Counted from the stretch's first letter, positions 33,024 to 48,100 are shown. The stretch: DNA of 64,000 bases from Acorus gramineus (GCA_030737835.1 CM060850.1:29429716-29493715); one strand, 5' to 3'. The notes: a model not told the origin generated them from the sequence alone. Made by a program: numbers and translations.

Positions 33024-36000
33024 CTAGAGTTTTGAATTTCTTTGTATGGAAGTGAGATTCAGATCCACCCATCCTTCATCATCAACACTAGTGAAATAGC
33101 GATCCACCATCTCATCAGTTATCAGCTCCAACTTAGAAGGCTCCCACTGCAAAAGATAAGGCATTTCAATTTTATGATATCTAAATCAAAACCTTTTAAA
33201 GTGGAAATGAGAATTTAATAAGTTTCAACCTTTGGATTCTTGTCCTTGTCCACTAGTATCGCTCTGCAACCCTGTAAATGAAGAGAGTATAAGTGAAGAA
33301 TGAACAAGAATAGAACAGTTGATGCAAGTGATTTGTTTCCAGAGACCTCAAAGAAATCTCTGCTGACTTCACTTTTCAAAACATGGCAAACCATCCTGAA
33401 CTCTCGGATAAGGCATTGATCAATTCCTTGCAGCCGCCCTTCCCTGATCTGCAGTTATGTTAAAAGAAGCAATTGAGAAAATCAATTTTGATTACAGCCA
33501 GATGGCGATTTAGGGGGGATGGGGGGGTGTGGGGGGGAGAACCCGTGTATACTGACAATTAGAGTAACATAAGCTAGCATTGTAGGGTCGTGAAGTAGTA
33601 CAACACCACATCCAATCAGCAACAAATGCAATAATACTTTCAGAGCCCATTTGGATAGAGACATTGGTTATTCTGGGGTTTATACCTATTGCAGGAATAA
33701 ATAACTTTATCAATGAAATAGATGATTTTCCGTTTGGTTATGTTTTTTCTTATTCTTATTGGAAAACGTAATAATAAAGGTTTGAGTTGTTTGGTTGATG
33801 AAGAATAAAATATGAATAGGGTGTAAAAAATTGGTTTGACATGTGAGGCTCATTAATGTATAAGAGGTGAATAACAGGTGCTTTGATGTGATAACATGTG
33901 ATTTGACAAGTGTGTCCCCTTATACCAGTGGAGGAAAAACACAATTCCAAAAGGGGGGCTGGAATACAAATATCAACTTATTCTCACAAAATTCTATATA
34001 GCTATACCCACTTATTCTCTCTACCCAAACAATTTTTTTTGTTTATTCTTCTATTCCCACCAATTCCTTATTCCTCTACCCAAACGCCCCCGGTTTAGTG
34101 TTTCTGAGATCCAACCAAGTTTTCATGTTTTCAAGCAGTTATTCACCAGTGGGCCACAATATTTCTGGATGCTATTATTGTTTCTTCACTGATTCAGATT
34201 ATCTCCTGACAGCAGTGTAGCTCTGTCCTTTCTTAAATTTATTTAAAACCGACTCTCATTCCCATCCTAGGAAATTCTTCATTAGCAACCTTCTATTTTT
34301 CCTTTTACCAAGCTCCAGGGTTCAATACAACTTATACACAGATTATCACATCATGATTTTATTTTGCTCTTTGGTGGAGGCTATATACCCCTTTTCTCAC
34401 CCGGTTTCCCCATCTTTGACGTCACTGCAAATCTGTCGTACCAATTTCTGTTTAAATTTTTAAGCGATCCAGTACAACCAACATAATTTCATTAGCCAAA
34501 AAAAAAAATCCCTAACAGCAACCACCTTGAATTCCTTAAAAGTTTGGTATCTGCAATCATCCTCTCACTCCATTGGAATGCCCTTTTCTTGGGTAATAAA
34601 ATAGCACTAAAACCTTAATTTACTTCATTGTTGAAGTGCCAACTAAAAAAAGCTAGCTTACACATACCGATCTGAGGTAAAGCTTCAGACTGAAAGGAGA
34701 TGCCTTATTCAATGACTGGATAGCTGCTGAGATCCACTCTTCAGCACCTTTTACAGCCTCCAGCTCCTACAATGAAATGTGGACTTTGAAGATCAGAATT
34801 CAATCAAATCCAGAACCAGAATAAATGATGAAATGTTGATATAATAAAACAGAAATTGAAGAAATTAATGAAAGGTATTAAAATCATAACATCCAGAACC
34901 AGAATCAGTGAGACATGTTAATATAATAATACAGAAATTGAAAGAGGTTAGCAAAGGGTATTAGCTTACAATAGCAGATTTAATATCTTCAATGGTTCTT
35001 TTAGAGAAGCACCTATCAATTATATCCAATCTGCAAACAATGAAAAACATCAGTGAATATACTTTAGACTAGTTTGATACATTATAGAAGAACAATAATA
35101 AATATATCGGCAACAAGTATCCACATTTTACTTTGGCAGCAATATAAGTACAAAGAATTCATTCTGCTCACCTACGAAGGAAAACTTAGCTAATTAATGC
35201 AAAGCCAACCAGAATTCTTTAACCGACAATTTCAAAATATCAGTCTAAGTGGCTCACAAGAGGATGAAGAACTGGATTAATAATACAATGTACCCTACCT
35301 GTTATAAGCACTCTTTGCCTTCACATGCACCTTCTGTGAGAATCTATCAATAATTGCAGAAATTACAGATGGATCAGTTGTATCCACCTTCATCAGTGCT
35401 TCTTCAAGCAACGGCAATTTCTGTTAACTGGAAAAAGACAAATTAAGAAAACGATCCCAACCACATCACATCATCAAACAGCTTCTTTGAGAATCACACT
35501 GATAAAAGAATGAATGGGTAATGACTTAACAAAATAAAAATTAAAGAATCTTATATAGAAAATGAAAAAATCAGAAATTGGAAATGAAACTGATTGAATA
35601 ACCATCTGAAAAGTAGAAAATTAGATTCTCTGATTCCGAAAAATCTACATCGTAAGATGGATTTGAAGTTGTGAATCCCATGAAGTTAAACTAGAGGAGA
35701 ATCTTTACCATGTAAAATGCTTTCAACGACATGTCAACAATGGTCCAGCCCATGAAGTAGGGAAAAAAGACATTTCAAAAATCAAAAGCATACCGCAGAA
35801 GAAACAAAGTGAGTAGCAAGGCCACACGCAAGCATTTCAGCACCATCCAATCTTACACCCGTAAGACCAACATATTCTCCTGCAAAAATAAACACGTGAG
35901 CTGGATCCTTTCGAGTTTTAGGAGTGTATTAATAATATGCATGGGCATGGTGATGGATCAGGTTGGGTGTTCACCCCAGAAAGAATCTCATATCCAAATG

Positions 36001-39000
36001 CATTATGCCCGTACGTATTGGAGTGAATTGCAATGGAAGCGGCAGTGTCATTCCTGACTATTTAGATGTCAACGTATATTATGATAGTAGCATGCAAATT
36101 ACCCTGCAATGATAATCAGAATGACAGTGGTATAGATTTTTTGTTAACATGATATTAGTATAGTAACTTATAATATGCCGAGGAATCATGCAAAAGGCTA
36201 ATTTCCTAGAATAGGGCACATAATAGCTTGGGTTCCCTGACTTGTACGACTAGAGAAAGCACAAATACAAATTCGGCATGCATGATGAAGAACACAATTA
36301 CTAGTATCCATAACATGAGTGTCAAATAAACAATCTAAGAGCATTTTTATAAGCACGATCATAAGAACTTCTACAAAGTGTGTGTTCCAAACTTATTTTG
36401 CAGATATCCCATGCTTTGTTTCGGCTGATAGCTGACATGTATGAATTTTGGTACACCATTACTCAAAATTCGCAAAACATATCTTGCACTCAGCAGGAAA
36501 AAGGGAGACTAAAGGAAGGACTGAAAGTAAGAGAAGTGTGCCTTTTTTACATTCAAATCCCCTCCTACATGAGGCATTCTCACTCTAAAAACATCTATGC
36601 AGTACAACATTTCATATCAAACGAATCACTCACCATTAATGGATGTAACATCTAGAGGACTTGATATTTATGTTTGAAAATAAATAAAAAAAAGGAATAG
36701 CATTGCCGAAGCATTCTCACATAAGTGCTAATTTAACCCAAAAAATGAGAGAAAAATTGCATAAATGCTGAAACAGAATGCAGGGATTCCCGGTCATGAG
36801 TTTAATAGGCAGCATAAAGGAGAGTACAACAAAAAACAAGTCACTAAAAGGTTGTAAGAATTTCCAAAGGCATTACCAAAGAAGCCAGGGAGTCTTGACA
36901 GAAAATATGAAGCACCAATATCAGGAAATAGTCCCAATGCAGTCTCTGGCATGGCAAAAACCTGCACAAAAATCCAATTGACATATAAAATTTTGAGATA
37001 TAGTTGCATGTGTTTACTTGGTATTATCTTGTTATCATGTGCAGATAGATCCATGGGTAACCTACTAACCTCCATCTATGATTGAACAAGATGAAATGGG
37101 AAATAAATATGCAGTGCAATTTTTTTATTAATAAATTTTAACCACATGGAATCCAATGCTTTATCCTTCTAGCCTTTGTTGCTTCTCAGCATTGCACATG
37201 GATTTTCTATTAAGAGTTTTGATATTATCTTGCTATCATGTGCACTATTTGCAAGACTGCAATATTTAAGTTAGACGGTAAGTCTGTTACACAAAGATTT
37301 CACATACAGCAAAACTACATAAATCATCAGATACCAAAAGACTGGTGGATAAAACGAAAATAAGTGGTGAAACGTATTTGGTATAAATGAATGAATAGTT
37401 CCAGGAGATCATATTTACATAAATGAAACATAGCTTTTTTTTTTTATGATAAAAACAGCTCATTCTGCATTTTTTTGGATGCTATAGTTTTTTCTTTAGG
37501 TATCTAAAGTGATTTATGTTAGCAAATAATTATATTACAACCTCAAAACAAATCCCAAAACATGAATCATTTCAAAGTACAACAGATAGAAGAAGGTTTT
37601 GATGGGAAAATCTCAAACCTGAAACCACAATGAAGTACAGGAAAAATTGAAAGAAAATTCCTATAAAAAATATAGATTCACAAGTTAAAAAAAAATCAAA
37701 CCATCAAGCATAAAATCAAAACATCTCAATTTTATTTAGTAATAAATAAAATATAACATTAATTTAAGGATTGATTTAAAAGAATACCGAATTCTCTGTG
37801 ACGACTCGGAACTTCCCATGTATTGAAACTCCGGCCCCTCCTCCCATAACGATACCGGTAAGAATTGAAACCTTTAAGAATGTATACTCATCAGTGTCGA
37901 AAACAAATTAACTTCCACATAGCAGATTGGAAAAAACTAATTCCACAACCAAGAGAAAATATTATGTGCAATCATGAAAGTGATTCAAACGAGTAAATTA
38001 ACCTGTGGTTTTCTATAAGTTGCCATTATGTAATTCAAGGTAAACTCATCCCGGAAGAATGCTGCACCAAGCCCCCAATGTCCTGATTCACACAGTTACA
38101 TCTGTCAAAAAGTTAAAATAAAACAAAGAAAGCTCCAAGCACGAGCACTGACAGCAGCACATTGTCAACAACTAACAATTTGCAAAAAACCTAAGGAAAT
38201 ATGTTGACATACTAGAAGGATATATCACCTTCAGTTACAGAATGAGCAACAGCAGCAACATCACCACCAGCACAAAATGCTCTCCCTTTACCCTGAAATC
38301 ATAATAGACAATTTATTATAAATCTATACATCTTTCTGAACAAAAAATCTAAAAATAATAATGACTTTTCTACATAAAGAATTAAACAGATGACAAAATG
38401 GAATGAAATGTCACAACTCAGAGCATCATCAAGCAAATATTCCAAGTATATACCCAAATTATGTGAGAACAAACAGAATGTGATCTTAGCAGAAGTAGGT
38501 TGTAGCAAAAAGGTAAGTTTCAGATATTTAAATTTGGTTGTCTGCCTCAATAGCCCTAGTAATCATCCATGTGGATTTGTGTGTGTGTGCACATGTCACA
38601 GTTGATGCCAATGCTTAAATGCACATGCATAGATATGTAGTCAATTATTAGACAATCACTCAAAGCATTTTCGCATATAGCTAGATACTGGGAAGGAAGA
38701 GAATAGTTACGGTCCTAATCTTTGAAATTTTTTTCATGGTGGCTGTCAGGACTCCAACGTATGACTTTAACATGTTAGCCTGAGCACTTTGCCATCGCTC
38801 CAAGTAATAGCCCCTTCATTATTTTTTGAATGAACAAATAAAAACTTTACATTTTGCCCCAAAATAATTGACTACATATTCATATGTGGGAAATGTAAAG
38901 TTTTCAAGCATGGATTCACAAGAAAAAGAAAAAGATATTCCTTAATCATCATGATGAGAAAGGGTTGTTAAGCAAATTTTACAACATTAATGTTCTTGTG

Positions 39001-40503
39001 CATACATTCAGAACTCACATCCTATAATGCTTGTGCAATCAATATAGTCTGGAAAAAGTACCTTGAGTATCACCAACTTGACAGTGGGATCCTCCTTAAA
39101 ATCAGCGAAAGCCTTCAGTAACAGTGATATCTGGAATATCACAAGCCCAAAAAGTTTGACATGTTCATTATACAGAAGCATGTGGTAGGGAAGGTCAAAA
39201 GGTGAATCATGATCTATAGTGAACATCATTCAATACTCACAGCAAACGGTGAAGAATGATCAGAATGGAATTTGAATTTGATATATTGAAAGAAACATGA
39301 CCGTATTTAAGGAAATCTAGATAAACATATATAATTCTGAATTAATAAAAAAAACATCAAAATTAAAATAAAGGCGTCAACAAGTACGAAATGGGGTGAT
39401 ATGAACAGATTTATTGTTAAAAAATGCACCATGATATAATCTTCTGAATCTGAAACATACCATTCGGTGTGATAGAGCATTTAATTGTCGTGGCCTGTTT
39501 AGCGTCAACGTTCTCACATACTGATTCTCTTCTATCAGAACCTATAAATGAAGGAAGAGAACTGAAGTCAAACCAACAAGTACGTAAAAAAGCAAAATAA
39601 ATATTTTTCAATAAAATGGGTGAATGCATTCACTTCAAGAAAAGAATAGTCTAGTATTGGTCGGAAATTGGCTGAAAGTGAATTGGTGCACTGAAAAGGT
39701 GAAAAGAACACAACTGAAGACTCCATTGGCACCACACACTTGCATAATATCTCTAAGGAACTCTTGGGTTTTTCTTTCCTTGGCACGAGGAGATAATGTC
39801 TATATGATCATGGTCAATATCACGCATAAAAGATAAAAATCAATACCACTTCCTGTGTATAACACGTTGAACTGCGCTATTCAACAGGTACCACATAAGA
39901 CATGTTTAGCGAGATAATCACCTATCCATATTAATTTAATATTGACAAGAGCCAAACATCTGAACACAAAAATGATAACCCGTACGTGTCAACCATATTG
40001 ACCAACAGGACTAATATTGTGAGCGGGATATGCAGCAAAGACAGATCTCCATATATACATACATACATGTCTATATATAACCGTATATGAATTCATCCAT
40101 GCGAATCAACATCAAAATAAAAAACATACAACTCATCCACTTCAAGGGGCAAGGCATACAAGAAATGGAATCCTCAATCAGTGAAAATATAACTTGATTT
40201 AGTAGTCGAAAATCAGTCTATTTGTCTAACAGAAATCTATCAAACTAGGGCACGGCAGTAGGATCTATACATCTGGAAGTCCATTTGATCGAATACTAAA
40301 CTCCAAAGCAGAACCCTAAAAACAGAAATCCTTGTAGAATTCGAAGATGAAATAGAAGACAAGAAAAGCGTTCATATCAATAGAGCTAACTTCATTGGAT
40401 TCAGATAAACGAAGGCATCGAAAATCAAAAGGTGAAAGAAACTAGAAGAAAAGCATGAGAAGGTGAAGATGAAGACCTGATCGTCGCTTCCGTTGGACGC
40501 CAT
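33024..40503 (-). CDS. CHY1: Peroxisomal 3-hydroxyisobutyryl-CoA hydrolase (CHY1-like)
   Basis: Fourteen exons on the minus strand: 40503-40477, 39541-39461, 39130-39062, 38292-38229, 38082-38003, 37871-37788, 36961-36877, 35879-35794, 35420-35299, 35030-34970, 34766-34668, 33448-33347, 33271-33230, 33146-33024. All phases agree and give 374 residues; Arabidopsis CHY1 has 378. The enzyme hydrolyses 3-hydroxyisobutyryl-CoA in valine breakdown. Visible are the crotonase oxyanion loop GRAFCAGGD (residues 62-70), MGGGAGVS (116-123) and [12 protein letters not shown], with likely catalytic Glu141 and Asp149. The C-terminus is SKL, the canonical PTS1 peroxisomal signal. The related mitochondrial hydrolases lack this ending. 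Several introns carry repeat relics (33.65-34.10 kb, 38.70-38.82 kb). Confidence 0.96.
33651..34095. mobile_element. Candidate TIR element in a CHY1 intron
   Basis: The left end GAGCCCATTTGGATAGAG and the reverse-complemented right end GGGGGCGTTTGGGTAGAG are similar, and inner AT-rich arms also pair loosely. Termini of the GGGCGTTTGG kind are common in plant hAT/PIF-like MITEs. No convincing target duplication was found. Confidence 0.5.
38690..38825 (-). mobile_element. Candidate decayed SINE in a CHY1 intron
   Basis: Read in reverse it contains GGAGCGATGGCAAAGTGCTC (box A-like) and CGTTGGAGTCC (box B-like), with a T-rich + strand block (A-rich tail) at about 38725-38735. No clear target duplication. 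Confidence 0.35.
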
Positions 40504-40544
40504 GACTCCTCCGAACCGAAACTATAACAAAGACAGCAATTAAA

Positions 40545-41430
40545 AAGAAAAGAAAGCTTTTTTAACAACACGAGAGGGGGCTTTGGTGGTCTCTCGCTCG
40601 TAAACTCATATACAACACTGTTTTTCGACCGTCCGATTAGATCCTTACATTTGCTGATCGCAATCAATGGTCCAGATTTCACAATACAAATTGTACCTCA
40701 AATTTTTTTTGGTTTACCAACTGTCATCAAATTTTAAAGACAGTAAAAGAAAAAAAAAAGGCTTTTTATTAACATTATAAGTGTCTTTGTTTCGACTTTC
40801 GGGAAATCTTAACAAATCATTTTTTGGTTTACAACTGTCATCAAATTTTTATTTAATAATGGCAGTAAAAGAAAGAAAACATTAATCTTAAGAAATCTAC
40901 AAAATAGTTTTTCGACAGTCCGATTACTGTCTTGGACTTGCTAATTGCAATCAACGATCCAGATTCCACAATACATACTGTACCTCAAATCTTTTTTTTT
41001 TGTTTACGACTACCATCAAATTTTTTATTTAACAAAGATAGTAAAAGAAAAAAAGCTTTTTAACACGACAGGGTTTGTTTCGACTCTCGAGAGTAATCTT
41101 AACAAATATACAAGATAATTTTTCAACCGTCCGATTAGTGTTAATTGACGCCTAGGACTTGCTGATCGAAATCGATAGTCCAGATTCTTTTATTTGTTTG
41201 TAATTATCATCAAATTTTTTATTTAATTTAAAAGACAATAAAAGAAAGAAAGTCACTCTCGAGGGTAATCTTAACAAATATACAAAACTGTTTTTTGACC
41301 GTTCGATTAGTGACTTGGACTTGCTTAGCCGCTTATCGCAATCAACAGTCCAGATTCCACAATACAGACTGTGCCTCAAATCTTCTTTTGATTTACAGCT
41401 GTCAACAATTTTTTTATTTAACAAAGGCAA
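40545..41430. repeat. Degenerate tandem array upstream of CHY1, four units of about 170-290 bp
   Basis: Units are anchored by a GACCGTCCGATTAG-like block at about 40621, 40908, 41119 and 41290. Each is followed in the same order by a 'ttgctgatcgcaatcaac' block, 'tccagatt(c)cacaatac', 'ctgtcatcaaatttt', 'agtaaaagaaa' and 'cttaacaaat'. The array starts about 40 bp upstream of the CHY1 start codon and covers its probable promoter, so promoter units may have multiplied in place. Divergence shows it is not recent. Confidence 0.8.
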
Positions 41431-42153
41431 ACCGTATCGCTACCCTCTCAAAATTATTAGTCACACCACATATTCAGTATCTCATAATTCCATTCCACTT
41501 CTCCATACATCCATCCAATTTAATCTGTTTAGTTCATCACTTTGCATCAAATAATCATATTGCTGCATTTATTATTATTTAAAAAAAAAAGTGATGACCA
41601 TCAAAATCTAACCCAAATTCAAGGACATTATTACTGAAAATCTTTCCATAAAAGTTGCCCTTGTTTCTTCAAAGTAACAGATTTATCCAAATAAATAACT
41701 CCTTATATGGATACAAACTAATATACTATTATAAATCTTAGACGGGTTTCATTCACCACCTCATCATGCCTGTCAGTTGTCATCGTGGGATGCATAGCGA
41801 TGCCTACAAACAGACCATATACAATAAAAATAAACAATTAAATGTAGATAAAATTCACATAGTAAAAAAATAAAGGCTCAACCCACGAAATTTATTATTA
41901 TAAAAAAGAAAGAAAATAAATGTAAAACCTCAATCGAATGTTTGCATGAGACCATCTGTATGGGGATTACTGAACATAATTTAGATCTATTCATTGGGGG
42001 GGGGGGGGGGGGGCACAGAGGAACTCTACTCCAATGGGCACACAGTTCTAAACACACATAATTTAGATCTATCTAATATAACAGAATAGATCATGTTTTG
42101 AACTTGATCAAAAAAATGGGAGGAGGTTTCTCCAACAATACTGTTTTTTTTCA
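41431..42153. other. 3' flank of the threonyl-tRNA synthetase gene
   Basis: Holds the synthetase 3' UTR and distal CHY1 upstream sequence. A pure run of 18 G lies at 41996-42013. No gene was seen. Confidence 0.55.
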
Positions 42154-45100
42154 CTATTCAAATGCTTCCATGTGTCCCTTGAACCTTGCCAGGAGATCTT
42201 CCATGCTAACCACAGAATGGTCTTCTCTGTCTCTAACGCGAACACTGACCTGTAAGCATCATTTACATTATTATCATTACAAAATTGTGATTCTAAAATG
42301 TGCATGAGAAACATATTACCTTTTTCTGTTGAGCCACAAAAAAAAAATGAATAATAAAATTTTACAATGTTTCGTTTGGTTTGCTCAATGGATATTATCC
42401 TCTACTATCATGTGATTATCAGATGAACAAGTTGGGAGAAAAACAAACAACATACGGTGAAGCTCTTTTGAGTTCTAAATATAGCTTACCCTTTAATGTT
42501 TTATATGACATTTGTGATGGCCATAACCTTAATAATAAAAATTATAAGCAAAAAGGGTTGGCAATCAAACCTGTCCATTCTTTGCTTCAGTCTCCCCAAC
42601 AACAAGTATATAATTATACTGGGCCAATTGAGCTTCACGAACCTGTAAAAATTCATAATTATGAGTATTGCTTTCTTGAGGGGGAAAAAACATGATCATA
42701 ATGGTATGGAAGATGGGTCTGCATATGGAGGATCCCAAAATACATAGTGATGTGATGTTTAAAATAATTCCAACTTCATCAAAAATCTAAATTTTCCAAT
42801 GACTATGAAGCTTAAAATTTACTTTTAAAAAAAAACTTACACCTCTAGTTATATAAGCTTCTAAGAAGCTTGTACAATAGATAATATGTTGATGCTCTTG
42901 GAATATACAAGAAGGAATTATTTATCATTTATGCAATATGTGATTGAGAGCATGAATAGGAAACATCTCCCCCGAGTCAGAAATGAGAAATCAATGTGGA
43001 TTTATCCCGAGTCAAACAAAGTAAATCTAAACATTTTTTGGGAGAAAGGATGGGACGTCCACCACGTAATATTAATATGATTAATCACAAAAATCATGAG
43101 GTATTTTCAAAAACAACAAAACAGTTTTAGCCTCATTTAAAAAGAAAAACAATATAAAAAAATCACAGGATCGTTTCTTAAATAGTGAAAAGGGGTACCT
43201 TTTTCTGGATCTTTCTGTCAGTTGTATCTACATCAACATAAAAACCAGCCTCATGTATAAGATCGCGTACCTATTAAATCAAAAGGAACAAAATTTTAAT
43301 ATCCATAGAGGAAGGAAAAGTAGATTAAACTAGATTAGCAGGATAGTATGATTATATTTGATTTAATGTGAGGCAAGAGCATTACAAAAGAAAGAAAGAA
43401 AGTTTGACTGGCCTATGACAACCCATCAGAAATCCAAATCAGTAACTAGTCTTTTTTTTACTGGAATGCAGTGGTATTTTCCAGATAATGAAAAAACAAC
43501 TGAGAGAATTAAAAAAAAAAATAGTTATCTAAAAACTGGGACAATGAAAAAAGAGCTTTAATCTCTTGTCCATGGGAATAAAGTGACCAATTAGTGTGTA
43601 ACCCTATACCTTTCAGTATCAAGTTTACTGGACCATATGAAGATAGCCTTTTTTTTCTTTTTTCTTTTTGCCTGTGCGGTGGGAGAGCGGGATTCCATTT
43701 TTTTCGTTTATTTATTTATTGGAAACAATATGATATATTAACTCAAAAGAAGTTTCCACATAACAGAAGAACAAACTTCCAACATCATGATATTTTCAGA
43801 GGGAGGTAAAAAAATTCCACTTAAGCAATTATATCTGATACATGCCTGTAATGCATAAGACTGTGATTTCTCGGATACAGGGCAAACAATGGCCTGACGG
43901 GGACTGAGCCAGAAAGGCCACTTTCCTTTATAATGCTCTAGAAGTATTGCCAGCATACGTTCAACGGACCCCAAAATGGCCCTATGAATCATCACAGGCT
44001 TTTCCGTTTTAGCTTCATCTTCTGTAGCGTATAATAATTTGAAACGAATAGGAAGCTGGAAATCAAGCTGCAATCATAGACACAAACTGATAAAAAAAAT
44101 GCACTCAAGACTTCTTGGATACTGGATACCGTAACAATATGCACTATACAACCAGTAACCTGTAGAGTGGCACACTGAAATTTCCTCTTTAAAGCATCAA
44201 AAACGCTGATATCTATCTTCGGTCCGTAAAATGCACCATCTCCTTCATTAATCTGTACGATATAAATACTAGATTAGTGGCCACAAAAGGAACTCTTTGG
44301 GAAAGAAGAAGGTTCAAATGTTGCTCTACACATTAAAAGATAACAGGACAGAACCACATAAGTTTGCTGATCAAAGAGATTCACACCAATTTGAATATTG
44401 AGACCTATGATTTATCTTCACAACATACGAGACTAATAGTGTGTTTCTTCCCAAAAGACAGAACTGTGGTTCTTCCAAAAATGGAGACAAACCTTGTTAT
44501 TGGCATTAGAGTCGATGAAAATCAACAATACACGTGACAAAGGCTGCCCTGTGCATTATTCATACCTAACGTACCAATGATGTGGCAAAGTGGTGTGATG
44601 ATGAACCAATTGAAATCAACAACACATGAACAATCAGACAGTATGATGTAGTTAACCAAATGAATACCATTACCAGAGAAAACTTGCCCAAGAGATACAA
44701 TGTCAAACTTCTAGCTCACAATAAAAATACTAGGTCAATGAGTTCATAAAGAAAATGTAGGGCTGGAAAAAACCTCTTAATGGATATCATTACACTGCCT
44801 TATAAAATAATAACAAAGGGTTTGCAGGAACCAGTGCAATTTACCTTCCATGGCTTGCCAAACTCGTCTAGTGCTTCAGAAAGAGCAGCCTCAGCCTTGG
44901 CCCACAATTCTACATCTCCCATGTAGTTCTCTGGTCGCTAGAGAATCACAGTAGCACCATGCATATTTGAGGAAAATTTTTCAAATTCATGATGGATAAA
45001 TGTAGATAATAAATCCAAAAGAAAGAATGCAAATTTCATATAAAAAGGAATAGCTATAAAAAAATTTGATAAATGACCATAAGCTAGCATATAAGCCCAA

Positions 45101-48100
45101 TGCACGATTAAAATATTGATTAAAGAAAAGCACCATTTCATTGATTTTAAAAAATCTACTTCACATGAACTGTTCACATGTAACCTATGCGATCATTTTT
45201 TTTAAAAAAAAAAAAAGCTACATTGTAGAGAGTGGAGGAGCATGTGGAAACCAATTTAAAAAATCTCATATTTTCCCAATGCCAGTCTGGAATAAGTGTT
45301 TCCAAACAATACCTGAACCATAGTTGTGAACTGCTAGTATAAAAGAATTAGCTTGGGAATTCATTTTTCATGTAAATAGCAATAAAACAGAGCTAAATCA
45401 ATCACAGATTCATTACAAAAAAAAAAATTGATTGCACAATAAGGCTCATATAAACCCAATAATTCTCTTTATTTGATGGACATATATTGCAATGATTTGT
45501 TTATAGATTACATGTCAAATAATTAACAAGTTAAGGTACACTTAATGGGTAAAATATATGAAATTAACACTTCCATATATAAAGAGTTCATGCTCCATAA
45601 ACTAGAAAGAAATGCCTTACCGTTGATAGCTCAAGCTCAAATGTGAAGCCGAATATAGAATAAGCATAACTAATGAAATCCAATACACTCCTAACTTCAT
45701 CTTTTACCTGTAAAATGAGTTCAATAGAATGAAATACATCAACAGATATAACCAATGTAAAATGATGTCAGACCAACAAAAAACACTACAACTGCAGCAA
45801 TCAGAACACTCAAACAAACCCTGCTGATGCACTAATAGATATATTGTGAATGAAAAATGGCAAATATTATGTGGTGGTACAGAGCTCGAAACCATTTTGA
45901 TCCCCTCAACTTTAATTTGACCATTCGTATTATAGTAAATCAGTCTATAATGATACCTAAAACTTTGAGATCCCAAATGTCATGATAGTACAGTGACACC
46001 ATAGTATTTTCACTATTTTGCAACTGGACACCGATGAAAATTTTATTGCAGCAAACAAAGAACATCTTAAACATTTGGTCTGAGAGTAAATCTGAGACCA
46101 GTATAATGCTTGGAGTTGTTTTTCTTGTTTTGAAGATGAATTTTAATTAAGCAGTGGAAGAAAGTGTAAAATAGGATACCGTTAACGAGAACATCCCAAA
46201 AAAAAAAAATGATGTGATCAAAGAGAGGAAAAGTGAAACAAAAGAAGGAAATTTGAACCATAACAGAGAACTCAAAATAGAACTTTTACCATGAATAAGT
46301 ATCACGCAAGTTGAGTATGGTAATCAATGAACATCAAACAACTTACAACTGTCTTACTGGACTGTTAGAAATACAATGCATAAACAGTATAATTCTGAGT
46401 CATCCTCTTCAATTCCAGATAAAAGAAAAATGATCTTCACCACAGCATCCATGTATAGGACATTTTAACACAATACCAAACAGATAAAATTATACAAACA
46501 ATATTATGAAGAACTGGCATTTGGTGCTCATTTAACTTACTTGGGACTCCGTACAAAATATGTGAGCATCATCCTGCAAGGAAATATGAAATTGCACTTA
46601 CTCTTGGAAATCAAGAAGTAAAAAAAAAAAATACAAAATCAAAATACAATTGAGGTAAAATGAGAAAAGTGCAAAGATGTATTTGACAAAAGGATACCTG
46701 CTGAAATCTTCTAACACGTGTCAAACCTGTCAGTGCACCACTTAGCTCATTTCGGTGCAGAACACCAAAATCCGCAAGGCGAAGGGGTAATTCTGCAACA
46801 TAATCATAAAGAAATCAAGAAAAACTTAAATATATATAGGACAAGCTTGGGTAAAGGAAAAAAGATTTAGAAACAAATGAAATGCAAGTTATCATAAAGC
46901 TTATCAACAACAGAAAGCACAAGTATCTAGGCCATATTTCAACATTTCGATGCAGATTGATATGAGAAAGCTACTGCACCAAAAGATAATTTTGAAGCAT
47001 GTGACATAATCTTTAATGAATTAAAAAACGCACAGGAATAGTCTCAGTGTAAATTGAAGAAATAACTCTATATTAGATGATATAAATATATATATATAAA
47101 GGATTTTTGTCATAAAAATATTAAAAATCGTATTTTTAATATTTTAAATCGGCAAGCGGAGAGAGAGAGAGAGAGATCAGCGTAGAGAGAGAAGTTGGTT
47201 AAGGGAGATGAAAGGCCAAGGGAAAATATGTCTTTTTCAAATCCCTTTGGATAGGGATTGAGGGAATGCCACATCTTGAGTGGTATCCCAATCCTCCAAA
47301 TCAAGGGATTCTAAATCCCACTTACTCAACCTCAATCACTCTTCTCAAATTATCCAAACAAATTATTGACCTGGATTAAGATTGAGAATCTCAAATCTCA
47401 ATCTAGGTATCCAATCCTCCTAACCAAACAGGGCCATAATGTATCAGCAGGAAAGAAACCGTTTCTGTCATGTAGATGCTATGTCGATCCATTTCAGAAG
47501 TTTATCCTCTGTTTTTTTATTTTCAATAAAATTACAGTAGGGAGGTCCCACGTTTTTTTTTTCAAAAAAAAGAGCTCCAATAAAAACAAAAAAAATTAGT
47601 TTCGTAATTATTAACACGCATTGAGCAGATGTTCCTTGAATATTGCACAGATATTGAAAGAATAATTACAGATTACAGGGTTAAATATATTCAAAAATAA
47701 GTTAAGAAAATATCACCTCTATATGAGCGAACTCTATGTTGAAACATCAAACAGTGTCCCGGACAATTCATTGGCTTAAGTCCAAATTCCTGTTTCTCAA
47801 CCTGCACAAATAAATTATTGATGACTTAAATAGCATAAGACACTATCCATAAATGTCCATGCTTATTTATGACTGGACGGACTATCTCTGCTGTGCTATG
47901 TTGTTCTTTTCTTTTCATCAGTATCCATAAATGTCCATGCTTAGCATGAATTAATTTTCCTAACAACAAAAATGAAATCAAATTCGTATTTCTTATACTA
48001 CACAAAATTAATTGTTCATTAATGATTTGTTGTATATTTTCAGTTTTAAGAATATGCTTGAGTGGTCAATGGTGGATGCAAAGAAGTTGTGAGGATCTTA

